NCBI RefSeq assembly: GCF_042643355.1
Contig: NZ_JBHRSS010000001.1
Coordinates: forward strand, 372,001-436,000
Reading direction: 5' to 3'
Length of the DNA stretch: 64,000 nt
DNA from: Salinisphaera aquimarina
Lineage (GTDB): Bacteria; Pseudomonadota; Gammaproteobacteria; Nevskiales; Salinisphaeraceae
Both the position numbers and the translations under genes were made by a program. The notes under the pieces were generated by a model. That model was not told where the DNA came from. It saw only the letters and a program-made list of their open reading frames with translations, and searched no databases. Position 1 is the stretch's first letter. Each line of letters opens with the position of its first letter. Of the stretch, positions 1 through 7,349 are shown piece after piece.

Positions 1-2
1 TC

Positions 3-731
3 AAATGGGCCGAAAGCGTGAAGCTGCTGGCGGCCAACGCACCGTTTCGCCGACTGCTGATCGCCTATCTGCTCAACGGTGCCGCCAACGGCCTGCCGGC
101 GGCCCTGTTCCTGTTCTTCGTCACCGGTATTCTGGGCGCCAGCCAGGCTACCGCCGGCATCTTCCTGGCGATCTATTTCCTCTCCGCCGTGCTCGGACTG
201 CCCGTGTGGTTCCGGATCGGCAGGAACTGGAGCAAGCACCGGCTGTGGTGCGCGTCGATGCTGTGGGTGGCATTCGTGTTCATCTTCACGATGACGCTAT
301 CCACCAATACCTACAGCTTCGTTGTTTATACGCTCATCTGTATTCTTGGCGGTTCCTGCCTGGGTGTGGATCAGGCCACCGCGGCCTCGATTCAGGCCGA
401 CGTCATCGACGAAGATACGGCCGCGGGCGGCGATGGCCGCGCCGGCCTGTATTTCGGGCTCTGGGGCATGGCCACCAAGCTGGCTTTCGCCGTGGCGCTC
501 GGTATCGCCTATCCGGTGTTGTGGCTGGCGGGTTTCGAAGCCGGCCAGTCCAACGACGCGACCGCGCTCTGGACGCTTGCCGCGCTCTATGGCCTGTTGC
601 CGGTGGCGATAAAACTCGGCGTGGTGGCGTTCATGTGGAATTTTCCGCTGGATCGGCGCCGGCACGCCGAATTGCAGGAGCGAATCGGACGCGGTGACGC
701 GACGGCCCGGCCCGGGGAAGCCGGCGCCTGA
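3..731 (+). CDS. MFS transporter, GPH (MelB-like) family, 3' part only
   Basis: The reading frame is open from the first bases of the window, so the true start lies to the left; about 243 codons are visible. The protein is very hydrophobic, with roughly five or six membrane segments. It resembles the C-terminal half of the glycoside-pentoside-hexuronide:cation symporter type of major facilitator, with LLIAYLLNGAANGLPAAL starting the half and a conserved-looking IQADVIDED segment near residue 130. It ends in a charged, Arg-rich tail. Substrate cannot be inferred. It converges on sco1, whose stop codon is 15 bases away. Family assignment is fairly secure, function is not. Confidence 0.75.
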   Translation, partial: KWAESVKLLAANAPFRRLLIAYLLNGAANGLPAALFLFFVTGILGASQATAGIFLAIYFLSAVLGLPVWFRIGRNWSKHRLWCASMLWVAFVFIFTMTLSTNTYSFVVYTLICILGGSCLGVDQATAASIQADVIDEDTAAGGDGRAGLYFGLWGMATKLAFAVALGIAYPVLWLAGFEAGQSNDATALWTLAALYGLLPVAIKLGVVAFMWNFPLDRRRHAELQERIGRGDATARPGEAGA

Positions 732-746
732 GCGCTCGTCGGACGC

Positions 747-1367
747 CTAGCCTTTCGGGTCGTCCTGATGAGCGAGCAGGGTTTTCAGATCGGCGCTCAG
801 CTGGTCGATCGTCTCGCTCTGGTTAGCCAGCAGCCGCGCGCGCCCCTGACTGTCGAACGCGAAGATCGCGCTGCTGTGCGATACCAAATAAAAGCCGTGG
901 TCGTTGGGCTCGCCGTAGCCGTAGGTCACGCGGTAGCGCTTCGACAAGGCCCGAAGCTGCTCCTGGCTACCGGTCAGGCCGACGAAATCGGGCCCGAAGC
1001 TGGAGGTGAACTGGCGGATGCGCTCGAGGCTGTCGCGCTTGGGGTCGACGCTGACGAACAGCACGTCGACCTTGTCACGCTGGGCTTCGTCGAGGCCGCC
1101 CAGGGCGGCGCGGATGCGCGCCATTGTCGCCGGGCAGATATCGGGGCAGTTGGTATAGCCGAAGAACAGCAGGCGCAGATCGCCCGCGTAGTCGTCGGCG
1201 TCGACTTTCTTGCCGTTCTCGTCGGTAAGATTGAACGCGAGATTAGGCATCACGCCCTGAATATCGTGGGCGGTGTAGTCGGGCGTGTCGCTGCCGCAGC
1301 CTGAGAGCACGAGCGCCAGCCCGAGCACGGCGGCGCGTAGAAAGGAAAAAAGAGATGGTTGGATCAT
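747..1367 (-). CDS. SCO1/SenC family copper chaperone lipoprotein
   Basis: This 206-residue protein is a thioredoxin-fold copper-binding protein of the Sco1/SenC/PrrC family, which helps assemble the CuA centre of cytochrome c oxidase. An N-terminal signal with lipobox LSGC (Cys24) suggests a membrane-anchored periplasmic lipoprotein. The copper ligands are visible: the CPDIC motif (Cys74, Cys78) and the distal His in LVSHSS (His164). Its start overlaps the ctaG stop by four bases (ATGA), so the two assembly factors are translationally coupled. It is the last gene of the hemE operon. The likely client, coxB, lies at the other end of this window. Confidence 0.93.
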   Translation of the reverse strand: MIQPSLFSFLRAAVLGLALVLSGCGSDTPDYTAHDIQGVMPNLAFNLTDENGKKVDADDYAGDLRLLFFGYTNCPDICPATMARIRAALGGLDEAQRDKVDVLFVSVDPKRDSLERIRQFTSSFGPDFVGLTGSQEQLRALSKRYRVTYGYGEPNDHGFYLVSHSSAIFAFDSQGRARLLANQSETIDQLSADLKTLLAHQDDPKG

Positions 1368-2254
1368 ATCGGTTGGCTTTCGGTCGGAGACGAAGAGGGC
1401 GGGCGCGTATTCGACGCGATTGGATCGCGGGCTAGGGCGGCGGCTCGCTCGTGGTTGAAACCGAGACGCAGCAGGATGAGGGTCGCGATGACGCTCATCA
1501 TGGCCGCGGGGATCCAGGTGATCAGGCCGCCCAACTGCTGATCGACGATCGGCGAGATCGGGAACGCGCGACCGCAGACGGCATACACGTCATAGACGGT
1601 GTGCTGGGCCAGCGCGATATAAGCGCCAATCACGATCTGCGGCGGCATGACCGCCCACAGCACGATGATTCGCAGCCCCACGGAATAGGTTGTCGGTGTC
1701 GTGCCGGGCCGGCGGGGGTCGAGCATGAACCACCAGAACAGCAGTCCGTCGAGCGCCATGGACAGATTCATCACCCAGTAGTCGCGCAACGACAGCATGG
1801 CGGTGAAATGGATCGACGGCGTCAGCCAGAAATAGATCAGGCCGACGAACAACAGCGCACTGATTACCGGGTGCTGAATAAAACGATAGGCCCAGGTGAC
1901 CGGCGGCAGCGTGCCCAGCAGGCGAACGCCGGCGTTGAGCCAGTACGGCGCGCCGGTCGCGAGCACCGCCGTGGGCATGGACAGCGCGATCAGAAACGGC
2001 CCCAGATGATGCAGGATCAGATGCTGGCCGCGATGAATGAAGAACATGTACTGGGCGAAATAGTCGACGTGGGTCTGCATGACCACGTACATCGACAGTA
2101 GTCCGAGGAAGAAAGCGATCGCCGGAAAGATGTCGCGGGCGCGCCGGCGCCGGGCCAGGCCACGGATATAGCAGCCGGCTGCGAGCGCGAATAACGCGAT
2201 CAGCCATGGGATCGGCTCCCATGGGGTGATCCAGCGAACAAGTTCGGACACCAT
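1364..2254 (-). CDS. ctaG: Cytochrome c oxidase assembly factor CtaG (caa3_CtaG family)
   Basis: The 296-residue product is an integral membrane protein with about seven hydrophobic segments. It matches the caa3_CtaG family first described in Bacillus, which is needed for caa3-type oxidase formation and is unrelated to the Cox11-type CtaG. A His-rich stretch (HRGQHLILHHLGPF) and the later SIHFTAM and MPPQIVIGAYIAL segments fit the family. It overlaps sco1 by four bases and starts 17 bases after the upstream thioesterase gene. This agrees with the coxB at the right edge being a caa3-type subunit II with a fused cytochrome c domain. Confidence 0.9.
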   Translation of the reverse strand: MVSELVRWITPWEPIPWLIALFALAAGCYIRGLARRRRARDIFPAIAFFLGLLSMYVVMQTHVDYFAQYMFFIHRGQHLILHHLGPFLIALSMPTAVLATGAPYWLNAGVRLLGTLPPVTWAYRFIQHPVISALLFVGLIYFWLTPSIHFTAMLSLRDYWVMNLSMALDGLLFWWFMLDPRRPGTTPTTYSVGLRIIVLWAVMPPQIVIGAYIALAQHTVYDVYAVCGRAFPISPIVDQQLGGLITWIPAAMMSVIATLILLRLGFNHERAAALARDPIASNTRPPSSSPTESQPI

Positions 2255-2271
2255 GAATTCCCGGGCAAATG

Positions 2272-2757
2272 TCAGACGTCGACGTGGGCGCTATTGTCCG
2301 CCGAACGCGCCCGGGCTACAAAGCGGGCGGTCAGTTCGAACGCCGCCGGCGTGTGCGCCGCGTCGTCGATGACCACGGTCAGGTCGATACGCGCGCGTTG
2401 TCGGCGTTGGAATGTGTCGATGTAACGCTGTTCATCGGCAGGGTCGCGCTGGATGATGCGCGCCGATAGTGGTCCGTGCACGGGCCGGTTGTACCAGGTG
2501 CGTGCGTTCTGTACCACGATATCGGCGTCCAACCCCGCGACGTTGAGCAGCCAGTTGCTCTGGGCGAAACCGCAGACCAGCGCCACGATATACAGGCTGC
2601 CGCCAAACGCGCTGCCGTGCATGTTGCGGTTGGCGTCAAACGGCGCGTCGGCGCGAATGCGGCCGTCGTCGGCGAGCGCGAGCGTGATCTGCGCCGCCTG
2701 TGCGAGCGGAATGCCGTCGCCGACCTGGGCCTGCAGACGGGCGAGCGAGGCGGTCAC
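2272..2757 (-). CDS. YiiD C-terminal-like hot-dog thioesterase
   Basis: This small protein (about 161 residues from a GTG at 2757) looks like the putative thioesterase domain found at the C-terminus of YiiD. It has a hot-dog fold signature around NMHGSAFGGSLY, followed by a hydrophobic helix and the NARTWYNRPVHG strand region. The frame is open further upstream to 2811, but that would overlap the preceding small gene. The GTG lies seven bases beyond that gene's stop and gives the usual N-terminus. Its acyl thioester substrate is unknown. Position next to an acyltransferase and a short-chain dehydrogenase suggests lipid or acyl-CoA metabolism (inference). Confidence 0.75.
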   Translation of the reverse strand: MTASLARLQAQVGDGIPLAQAAQITLALADDGRIRADAPFDANRNMHGSAFGGSLYIVALVCGFAQSNWLLNVAGLDADIVVQNARTWYNRPVHGPLSARIIQRDPADEQRYIDTFQRRQRARIDLTVVIDDAAHTPAAFELTARFVARARSADNSAHVDV

Positions 2758-2764
2758 GACCGGC

Positions 2765-2956
2765 CTATTGTTTCCAGTTGTCGTCTTTGCGTTCTTCCCG
2801 GCCCCAGGCATCGTTGTCCAGGTCCTTGAGCTTGCTGCGATCGACGTGCTTGAGGTCTTCGCGGGTAGTCGCGATCTGCTTGCGTGCCCATTGCAGCAGG
2901 CCGAAGGCCGCCACGAGCACCACGATGGCGACGATGATCCAGACGATGGTGTTCAT
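2765..2956 (-). CDS. Small single-span membrane protein, unknown function
   Basis: A 63-residue protein starting at ATG 2956 (MNTIVW). This ATG overlaps the stop of the upstream SDR gene by four bases, which is why I prefer it to the longer frame beginning at 2977. Residues about 4-20 form one hydrophobic helix. The rest is highly charged and includes a Lys/Asp-rich tail ending DDNWKQ. I do not recognise a family. The coupled position inside the operon argues that it is a real, translated gene. Confidence 0.65.
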   Translation of the reverse strand: MNTIVWIIVAIVVLVAAFGLLQWARKQIATTREDLKHVDRSKLKDLDNDAWGREERKDDNWKQ

Positions 2957-3706
2957 GAGTGACGCCCCGCGACGCATTTGATGAGCGGAAAGTAGACGGC
3001 GTAGGGAAGCCGCTGCAACAGCTTGAGGATATACGACAGCCGCCGCGGAAAGGTGATTTCGAAGCGCTGCGCGGCCAGTCCCTTGCGGATACGGCGCGCG
3101 GCGTCATCCGCTTCGATGATGAACGGCATGGGAAACCGATTCTTGTCGGTCAGCGGCGTGCGTACGAAGCCGGGCGTGATCACGCTGGTAACGATCCCGT
3201 AGGCGTCCAGATCCGGCTTGAGGCTCTCTGCGAGCGCGATCATCGCCGCCTTGGACGAACAGCGCACTGCCGGGCATGCCGCGAAAACCCGCCACGCTGG
3301 CGGTGAGGGCGATATGGCCGTGGCGCCGTTCGCGCATGCGCGGCAGCACCGCGCCGATACCGTTGACCGTGCCGCCGTAGTTGACCTGCATGCGTGACTG
3401 CACATCGGCGGCGTCGAACCGGTCGATCGCAAAACGACTGCCCACGCCGGCGTTGAATACTGCCAGATCGATGGGGCCGAGCGTGGCCTCGATAGCGGCT
3501 GCGGTCGCCTCGTTGGCGGCCGCGTCGGTGACCTCGAGCACGAACGAATGGATAGCGTCGGGCGCCTGCGCGCACAGAGCCTGCAGGCGCTTGGAGTCGC
3601 GTCCGCTGGCGGCGACCTGCCAGCCGTGCGCGGCCATCTCCAGCGCAAGCGCGGCGCCGATGCCCGAACTCGCGCCCGTGATCCAGACCACACCCCGGGC
3701 GCTCAT
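2953..3706 (-). pseudogene. Short-chain dehydrogenase/reductase interrupted by a frameshift
   Basis: The N-terminal part (from ATG 3706) reads MSARGVVWITGASSGIGAA, with the classical GASSGIG cofactor loop and a later FNAGVG. It continues well to GMPGSALF. The conserved continuation SKAAMIALAES, with C-terminus ending VAGRHS at 2953, is in another frame. The junction is near 3256. The segment that should hold the catalytic YxxxK reads F-V followed by the shifted SK, so the Tyr is missing or lost and the spacing would be restored by about five extra bases. Both ends keep four-base overlaps with neighbouring genes, so the locus was recently intact or the sequence has a local error. Either reading is possible. 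Confidence 0.85.
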
Positions 3707-4641
3707 GACGGCGAGGCGGGCGTGTTCTCGAATCGGGTTCCGGGTTGGCGCGGATCCTGAAGGGCGCTGACTTCGATGTCCTTTTCGGCCCAGACTCCTT
3801 CGAGCCAGCGCTTGAAGCGCGCGCGGTAGTCTGCATCGCCCATGTAGTCGCCGACCATCAGATCGGCGGGCACGTCGAGCTTGCGCACGCGGATCACGAT
3901 CTGCGGCACGCGCCCGCACAGCACATCCCAGAACTTGGGCTCCGGCTGATTGACATAGGCGAACGTCATGTCGAGCACGCCATCGAGCACGCCGTGCATG
4001 GCGTTGAGCGTGAACGCGGTGCCGCCGGCCTTGGGCGGCAGCAGCGCGCGATACGGCGAATTCGCTGCCTTGCGCTTGGCCGCGTTGGAACGGGTGCCTT
4101 CGGCGAAGTTGACCACCGACACCGGCTGTTCGCGAAACACCGCACAGGAGCGGCGTACGGTTTCCATGTCCTGGGTGCGCAGGGCCGGATTCTTCTCGAT
4201 CTCGGCGCGGCTGTGGCGCTGCATGAACGGAAAATCGAGCGCCCAGCAGGCCAGCCCCACGACCGGTAGCCAGCGCAGCTGTTCCTTGATGAAATAGCGC
4301 GGAAACGGCAGCTGCGGCTCGATCACATGGCACAGCAGCATGACGTCGGCCCAACACTGATGGTTTGCGATCACCACGTAGCGGCCGTTCGGGTCGTCGG
4401 GCACCTGCTGGTCGTAGGTCACACGCGAGCGGCCCATGCCCAGAATCGCGGCGTTGATGCCGCGTGCCCACCAGACTGCGACCCAGAGCACGACCCTGGT
4501 CGCCGGCCTGCGTAGTGCCGGCCAGGGCGACAACAGCTTGATCAGACACGACGGCAGCAGCGGAATGAAGCCGAGCAGGGTGACGAGCACCATCAGCACC
4601 ACGGCAATGGCGCCGCGCAGGTTTTGCAGGACTCGTGTCAT
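3703..4641 (-). CDS. PlsC/YihG-type acyltransferase
   Basis: A 312-residue membrane-associated acyltransferase of the 1-acylglycerol-3-phosphate acyltransferase superfamily, closest in style to YihG/YihY-like enzymes. An N-terminal hydrophobic region (residues about 10-60) precedes the catalytic NHQCWAD motif (His94, Asp99). The substrate-binding FAEGTR motif lies at 179-184. It probably transfers an acyl chain to lysophosphatidic acid or a related lipid in the inner membrane, but the exact acceptor is not readable from sequence. Its stop overlaps the SDR start by four bases, and hemE lies about 100 bases upstream on the same strand. Confidence 0.88.
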   Translation of the reverse strand: MTRVLQNLRGAIAVVLMVLVTLLGFIPLLPSCLIKLLSPWPALRRPATRVVLWVAVWWARGINAAILGMGRSRVTYDQQVPDDPNGRYVVIANHQCWADVMLLCHVIEPQLPFPRYFIKEQLRWLPVVGLACWALDFPFMQRHSRAEIEKNPALRTQDMETVRRSCAVFREQPVSVVNFAEGTRSNAAKRKAANSPYRALLPPKAGGTAFTLNAMHGVLDGVLDMTFAYVNQPEPKFWDVLCGRVPQIVIRVRKLDVPADLMVGDYMGDADYRARFKRWLEGVWAEKDIEVSALQDPRQPGTRFENTPASPS

Positions 4642-4743
4642 GGACGCTCCCGAGCGAGCCGATAATCAACAACGGACGACCGCAATGTAACGTTTGCCAC
4701 CCGGCAGGCCAACCGTCGTCCGGCCCTGGCCGACACGCGAAAG

Positions 4744-5790
4744 CTAGCGCGCGGAAAACTCGTGCACGGCATCCACGAGCATGGCCACGTGTTCGGGGTC
4801 GACCTGCGGCGTTACGCCGTGGCCGAGGTTGAATACATGCCCCGGATGATCGCCGAAGCGTTCCAGCACATCGCGCACATTGTCGCGGATCACGGCCGGC
4901 TTGGCATAGAGCATGGCCGGATCGAGATTGCCCTGCAGGGCCACGCGATCGCCAACCCGCGCACGTGCCTCGTCGATATCGATGGTCCAGTCCAGGCCGA
5001 GCGCGCTCGCGCCGGTATCGGCCATCGCTTCCAGCCACGGGCCGCCGCCCTTGGTGAACAGGATCACCGGCACGGCGCTGCCGTCCGGTGCGGCGTCGAG
5101 CTTGGCCACGATCTGGCGCATGTAGGCGAGCGAGAACTCGCGATAGGCAGCCGGCGTGAGCACGCCGCCCCAGGTATCGAAGATCTGCACCGCCTGGGCG
5201 CCGGCCGCGATCTGGGCGTTGAGATACTCCGCCACCGAGCGGGCCAGCAGGTCCAGCAGCTTGTGCAGCGCCGCCGGCTCGTTGTAGAGCAATGCCTTGA
5301 TGTGCTGATAGGTCTTGGACGGGCCGCCTTCGACCATGTAGGTGGCCAGCGTCCACGGGCTGCCGGCAAAACCGATCAGCGGTGTCTTGCCATCTAGTTC
5401 GCGCCGGATCAGCTTGACCGCGGCCGGAACATAGCCGAGATCGTCCGCCATGTCCGGCACGCCGAGCTTGTCGATCGCCTCGGGCGTGCGCACCGGGTGA
5501 TGAAAATGCGGGCCTTCGCCGGCGATGAAGTGCAGGCCCAGACCCATGGCCTCGGGAATCGTGAGGATGTCCGAAAACAGGATCGCGCCATCCAGCGGGA
5601 AGCGGCGCAGTGGCTGCAACGTGACCTCGCAGGCCAGTTCCGGGTTCTGGCACAGATCCATGAAGCTGCCGGCCTTTTCGCGCAGGGCGCGGTACTCGGG
5701 CAGATAACGGCCGGCCTGGCGCATCAGCCACACCGGAGTCTTGTCGACGGGTTCGCGCCGCAGCGCGCGTAGCAGACGATCGTGGGACAT
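4744..5790 (-). CDS. hemE: Uroporphyrinogen decarboxylase
   Basis: HemE converts uroporphyrinogen III to coproporphyrinogen III in the cytoplasm during haem synthesis. The 348-residue frame shows the family hallmarks MRQAGRYLPEYR near the N-terminus, AILFSDILT with the catalytic Asp, GSPWTLATYMVEGG, and LQGNLDP towards the C-terminus. I use ATG 5790 (MSHDRLL). The frame extends five codons upstream to a TTG at 5805, and neither start has a strong ribosome site. It is the first gene of an operon ending with the oxidase assembly genes ctaG and sco1, linking haem supply with terminal oxidase assembly. Confidence 0.97.
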   Translation of the reverse strand: MSHDRLLRALRREPVDKTPVWLMRQAGRYLPEYRALREKAGSFMDLCQNPELACEVTLQPLRRFPLDGAILFSDILTIPEAMGLGLHFIAGEGPHFHHPVRTPEAIDKLGVPDMADDLGYVPAAVKLIRRELDGKTPLIGFAGSPWTLATYMVEGGPSKTYQHIKALLYNEPAALHKLLDLLARSVAEYLNAQIAAGAQAVQIFDTWGGVLTPAAYREFSLAYMRQIVAKLDAAPDGSAVPVILFTKGGGPWLEAMADTGASALGLDWTIDIDEARARVGDRVALQGNLDPAMLYAKPAVIRDNVRDVLERFGDHPGHVFNLGHGVTPQVDPEHVAMLVDAVHEFSAR

Positions 5791-5914
5791 GAATCGCTCG
5801 GACAATGGCGCAGGCGAGCGGCGCCGAAAATTGATTGTGCGCAGTTTAACGGCTCGATGGACCGTGGCGATACCGACGCTGCGGGCGTTAGCGTATCGGC
5901 AGCCCAGGGTTGAT

Positions 5915-5984
5915 CACGCAAAGGCGCCAAGCCGCAAAGGTAAAAACCGTGCCTCTGCAGTTCGCTTCTCTGCGCCTTCGCGTG
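5915..5984. repeat. Imperfect inverted repeat (CGCAAAGGCG-type intergenic palindrome)
   Basis: Between hemE and pyrF, CACGCAAAGGCG (5915-5926) is mirrored by CGCCTTCGCGTG (5973-5984), with one mismatch in twelve bases and about 46 bases between. The inner part also carries GCCGCAAAGG and CTTCTCTGCG, which extend the symmetry loosely. This A-rich CGCAAAGGCGC type of palindrome is a familiar dispersed intergenic repeat in proteobacterial genomes. Here it could fold in RNA downstream of pyrF. It does not code for a protein. Confidence 0.6.
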
Positions 5985-6020
5985 GGACCGGCCCGGACAG
6001 GCAGAAGACTTGAGGGTGAT

Positions 6021-6740
6021 TTAGCGCGCGGCGATCGCCTCGGCTATTTCATTCTGGATCGCGAGTGCGGCTGCGCGCGGGTCTCGTGCGTCGCGGATCG
6101 GCCGGCCGACCACGAGATAGTCCGCGCCCGCGGCGATCGCCGCGGCCGGCGTCATGACGCGTTTCTGGTCGTCAGGCGGGCGCTCGTCGTTGGCAACCGG
6201 GCGGATGCCCGGCGTGATCGCGATCAGCTTGTCCGGCGCATGCGCACGCAGACGCGCGACTTCCATGCCGGACGACACCACGCCGTCGCAGCCAGCCTCC
6301 AGCGCGCGCCTGGCCCGCGACAGGACCAGCGATTCGATATCGCAGGCAAAGCCCATGTCGTCGAGATCGCCCTGATCGAGACTGGTCAACGCAGTCACCG
6401 CCAGGATCTTCGCGCTACCGGATTTGGCGCCGGCCGCTGCTTCCATCACCTGCTGGTTGCCGTGGACGGTGATGAAATCCACGTCGCGCGCACACAGCCG
6501 AGTCACGGCCGCGGCCACGGTGGCGGGCACGTCGAACAGCTTCACATCGACGAAGACCTTCTTGCCGCGTGCCTTGAGCCAGTCGATCAGTTCGAAATAA
6601 CCGGGCGACATCGCCAGTTCCAGGCCGACCTTGTAGAAGGTGACGGTTTCGCCCAGGCGTTCGACCAGCGCACGGGCGGCGTCGGCGTCGGGCACGTCGA
6701 GGGCGAAAATGAGGCGGTCGTGATTGTTGATGGAGTGCAT
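6021..6740 (-). CDS. pyrF: Orotidine 5'-phosphate decarboxylase
   Basis: PyrF makes UMP from OMP, the last step of pyrimidine synthesis. The 239-residue protein is a full-length TIM barrel of the bacterial type: LIFALDVPDA at the N-terminus, the catalytic DVKLFDVP motif (equivalent to DxKxxD), ITVHGNQQ, and the phosphate-binding ITPGIRP and GADYLVVGRPI segments. Its ATG is three bases after the stop of the decayed ccdB reading frame, with no clear Shine-Dalgarno. Translation may therefore depend on re-initiation from that remnant. This looks like the result of an insertion upstream of pyrF. Confidence 0.96.
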   Translation of the reverse strand: MHSINNHDRLIFALDVPDADAARALVERLGETVTFYKVGLELAMSPGYFELIDWLKARGKKVFVDVKLFDVPATVAAAVTRLCARDVDFITVHGNQQVMEAAAGAKSGSAKILAVTALTSLDQGDLDDMGFACDIESLVLSRARRALEAGCDGVVSSGMEVARLRAHAPDKLIAITPGIRPVANDERPPDDQKRVMTPAAAIAAGADYLVVGRPIRDARDPRAAALAIQNEIAEAIAAR

Positions 6741-6743
6741 GAA

Positions 6744-6959
6744 TCAGATGCCGGTGAGAAGTAAATCAAGGGCTGCAACGATCTCATCTCGCTGCGAGCG
6801 AACGCTGGCCACGACGGCGCCAATATCAGCCGCAGCCATGCCCATGATGTCGGCTGTTGAGACTACATATCGAGATGAATCCAGCGAGATGAACGGATCC
6901 AGTCGGGTCAGGCGCGGGCCGAACCGTTGAACGTCGATCAGCGGCACGACGACACGACT
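6744..6959 (-). pseudogene. ccdB: ccdB-type toxin remnant, 5'-truncated
   Basis: The frame reads RVVVPLIDVQ, then LDPFISLDSS, MGMAAADIGAVVASV and ALDLLLTGI at the end. These match the C-terminal two thirds of CcdB gyrase poisons, including the terminal GI (usually WGI, here TGI). The first 30 or so residues normally found before RVVVPL are absent. The homologous part begins directly at the stop codon of the ccdA remnant, which suggests a deletion of roughly 90 bases. The open frame continues upstream to 7022, but that part overlaps ccdA sequence and is not CcdB-like. A functional toxin is unlikely. Confidence 0.75.
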
Positions 6960-7181
6960 AGAAACGAACGAGGTCTTTGTTCCAGAGCCCGTTACGTTCG
7001 ATACGTGCGTTGTACGCCGCAAATGCCTCGCGATTTGCTTCCAGCCAATGCTGCTCGCGGGAAACCCTTAGCGTGGGCCGCGAACTGGGTTTCGACGAAC
7101 GCTGAAACTATTAAGATCGGCCTCGCGCGCCGCGCGCGCGACCGATTCGTCGCTATACAGATTGAGACGCGTCTTGCTCAT
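6958..7181 (-). pseudogene. ccdA: ccdA-type antitoxin remnant with two frameshifts
   Basis: From ATG 7181 the frame reads MSKTRLNLYSDESVARAARE, a typical CcdA DNA-binding N-terminus. The middle (VSAFVETQFAAHAK) is in the next frame. The C-terminus REQHWLEANREAFAAYNARI, ending NGLWNKDLVRF and a stop at 6958, is in the third. Removing one base near the AATAGTTTC at about 7108 and one near the AAGGGTTTC at about 7065 would rebuild a protein of about 73 residues, the normal size. Each segment is strongly CcdA-like, so the locus is a decayed antitoxin gene unless both indels are sequencing errors. Confidence 0.8.
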
Positions 7182-7256
7182 CCGTACAAGTATGCGCAAG
7201 CGTCGATTCGCGCGCAATGCAGGGTGACGTCTACCTGACAGACGCTTTATTGATCA

Positions 7257-7280
7257 GTCCGCTATCGGCCAGAAGCGGAC
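7257..7280. repeat. Short palindrome GTCCGCT-N10-AGCGGAC
   Basis: A perfect seven-base inverted repeat, GTCCGCT and AGCGGAC, separated by ten bases between the ccdA remnant and merA. A related element lies beyond the other side of the mer locus at 11140. The TGTCCGCTT...AAGCGGACA type of sequence is a common intergenic scar-like motif around mobile DNA, but that is an impression and not something shown here. Confidence 0.45.
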
Positions 7281-7295
7281 ATCAAACCCAGGCAA

Positions 7296-7314
7296 GCGCC
7301 TGCTTATCAGGCGC
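7296..7314 (-). terminator. Hairpin downstream of merA
   Basis: GCGCCTG and CAGGCGC form a perfect seven-base stem with a five-base loop, 36 bases after the merA stop in the direction of transcription. The following RNA reads UUGCCUGGGUUU, so the U-tract is weak. It is the most plausible end of the mer transcript. Confidence 0.5.
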
Positions 7315-7349
7315 AGACAAACAACGAGCCCGCGATAGGGACCAAGAGC

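Noticed and set aside
3104..5731. An 875-codon minus-strand frame running through hemE, the acyltransferase and the SDR
   Set aside because: Only its last part is the real SDR N-terminus. The rest is out of frame with the conserved hemE and acyltransferase products.
6927..7238. A 103-codon plus-strand frame across the ccdA remnant
   Set aside because: It is the antisense of recognisable CcdA sequence and has no protein-like composition.
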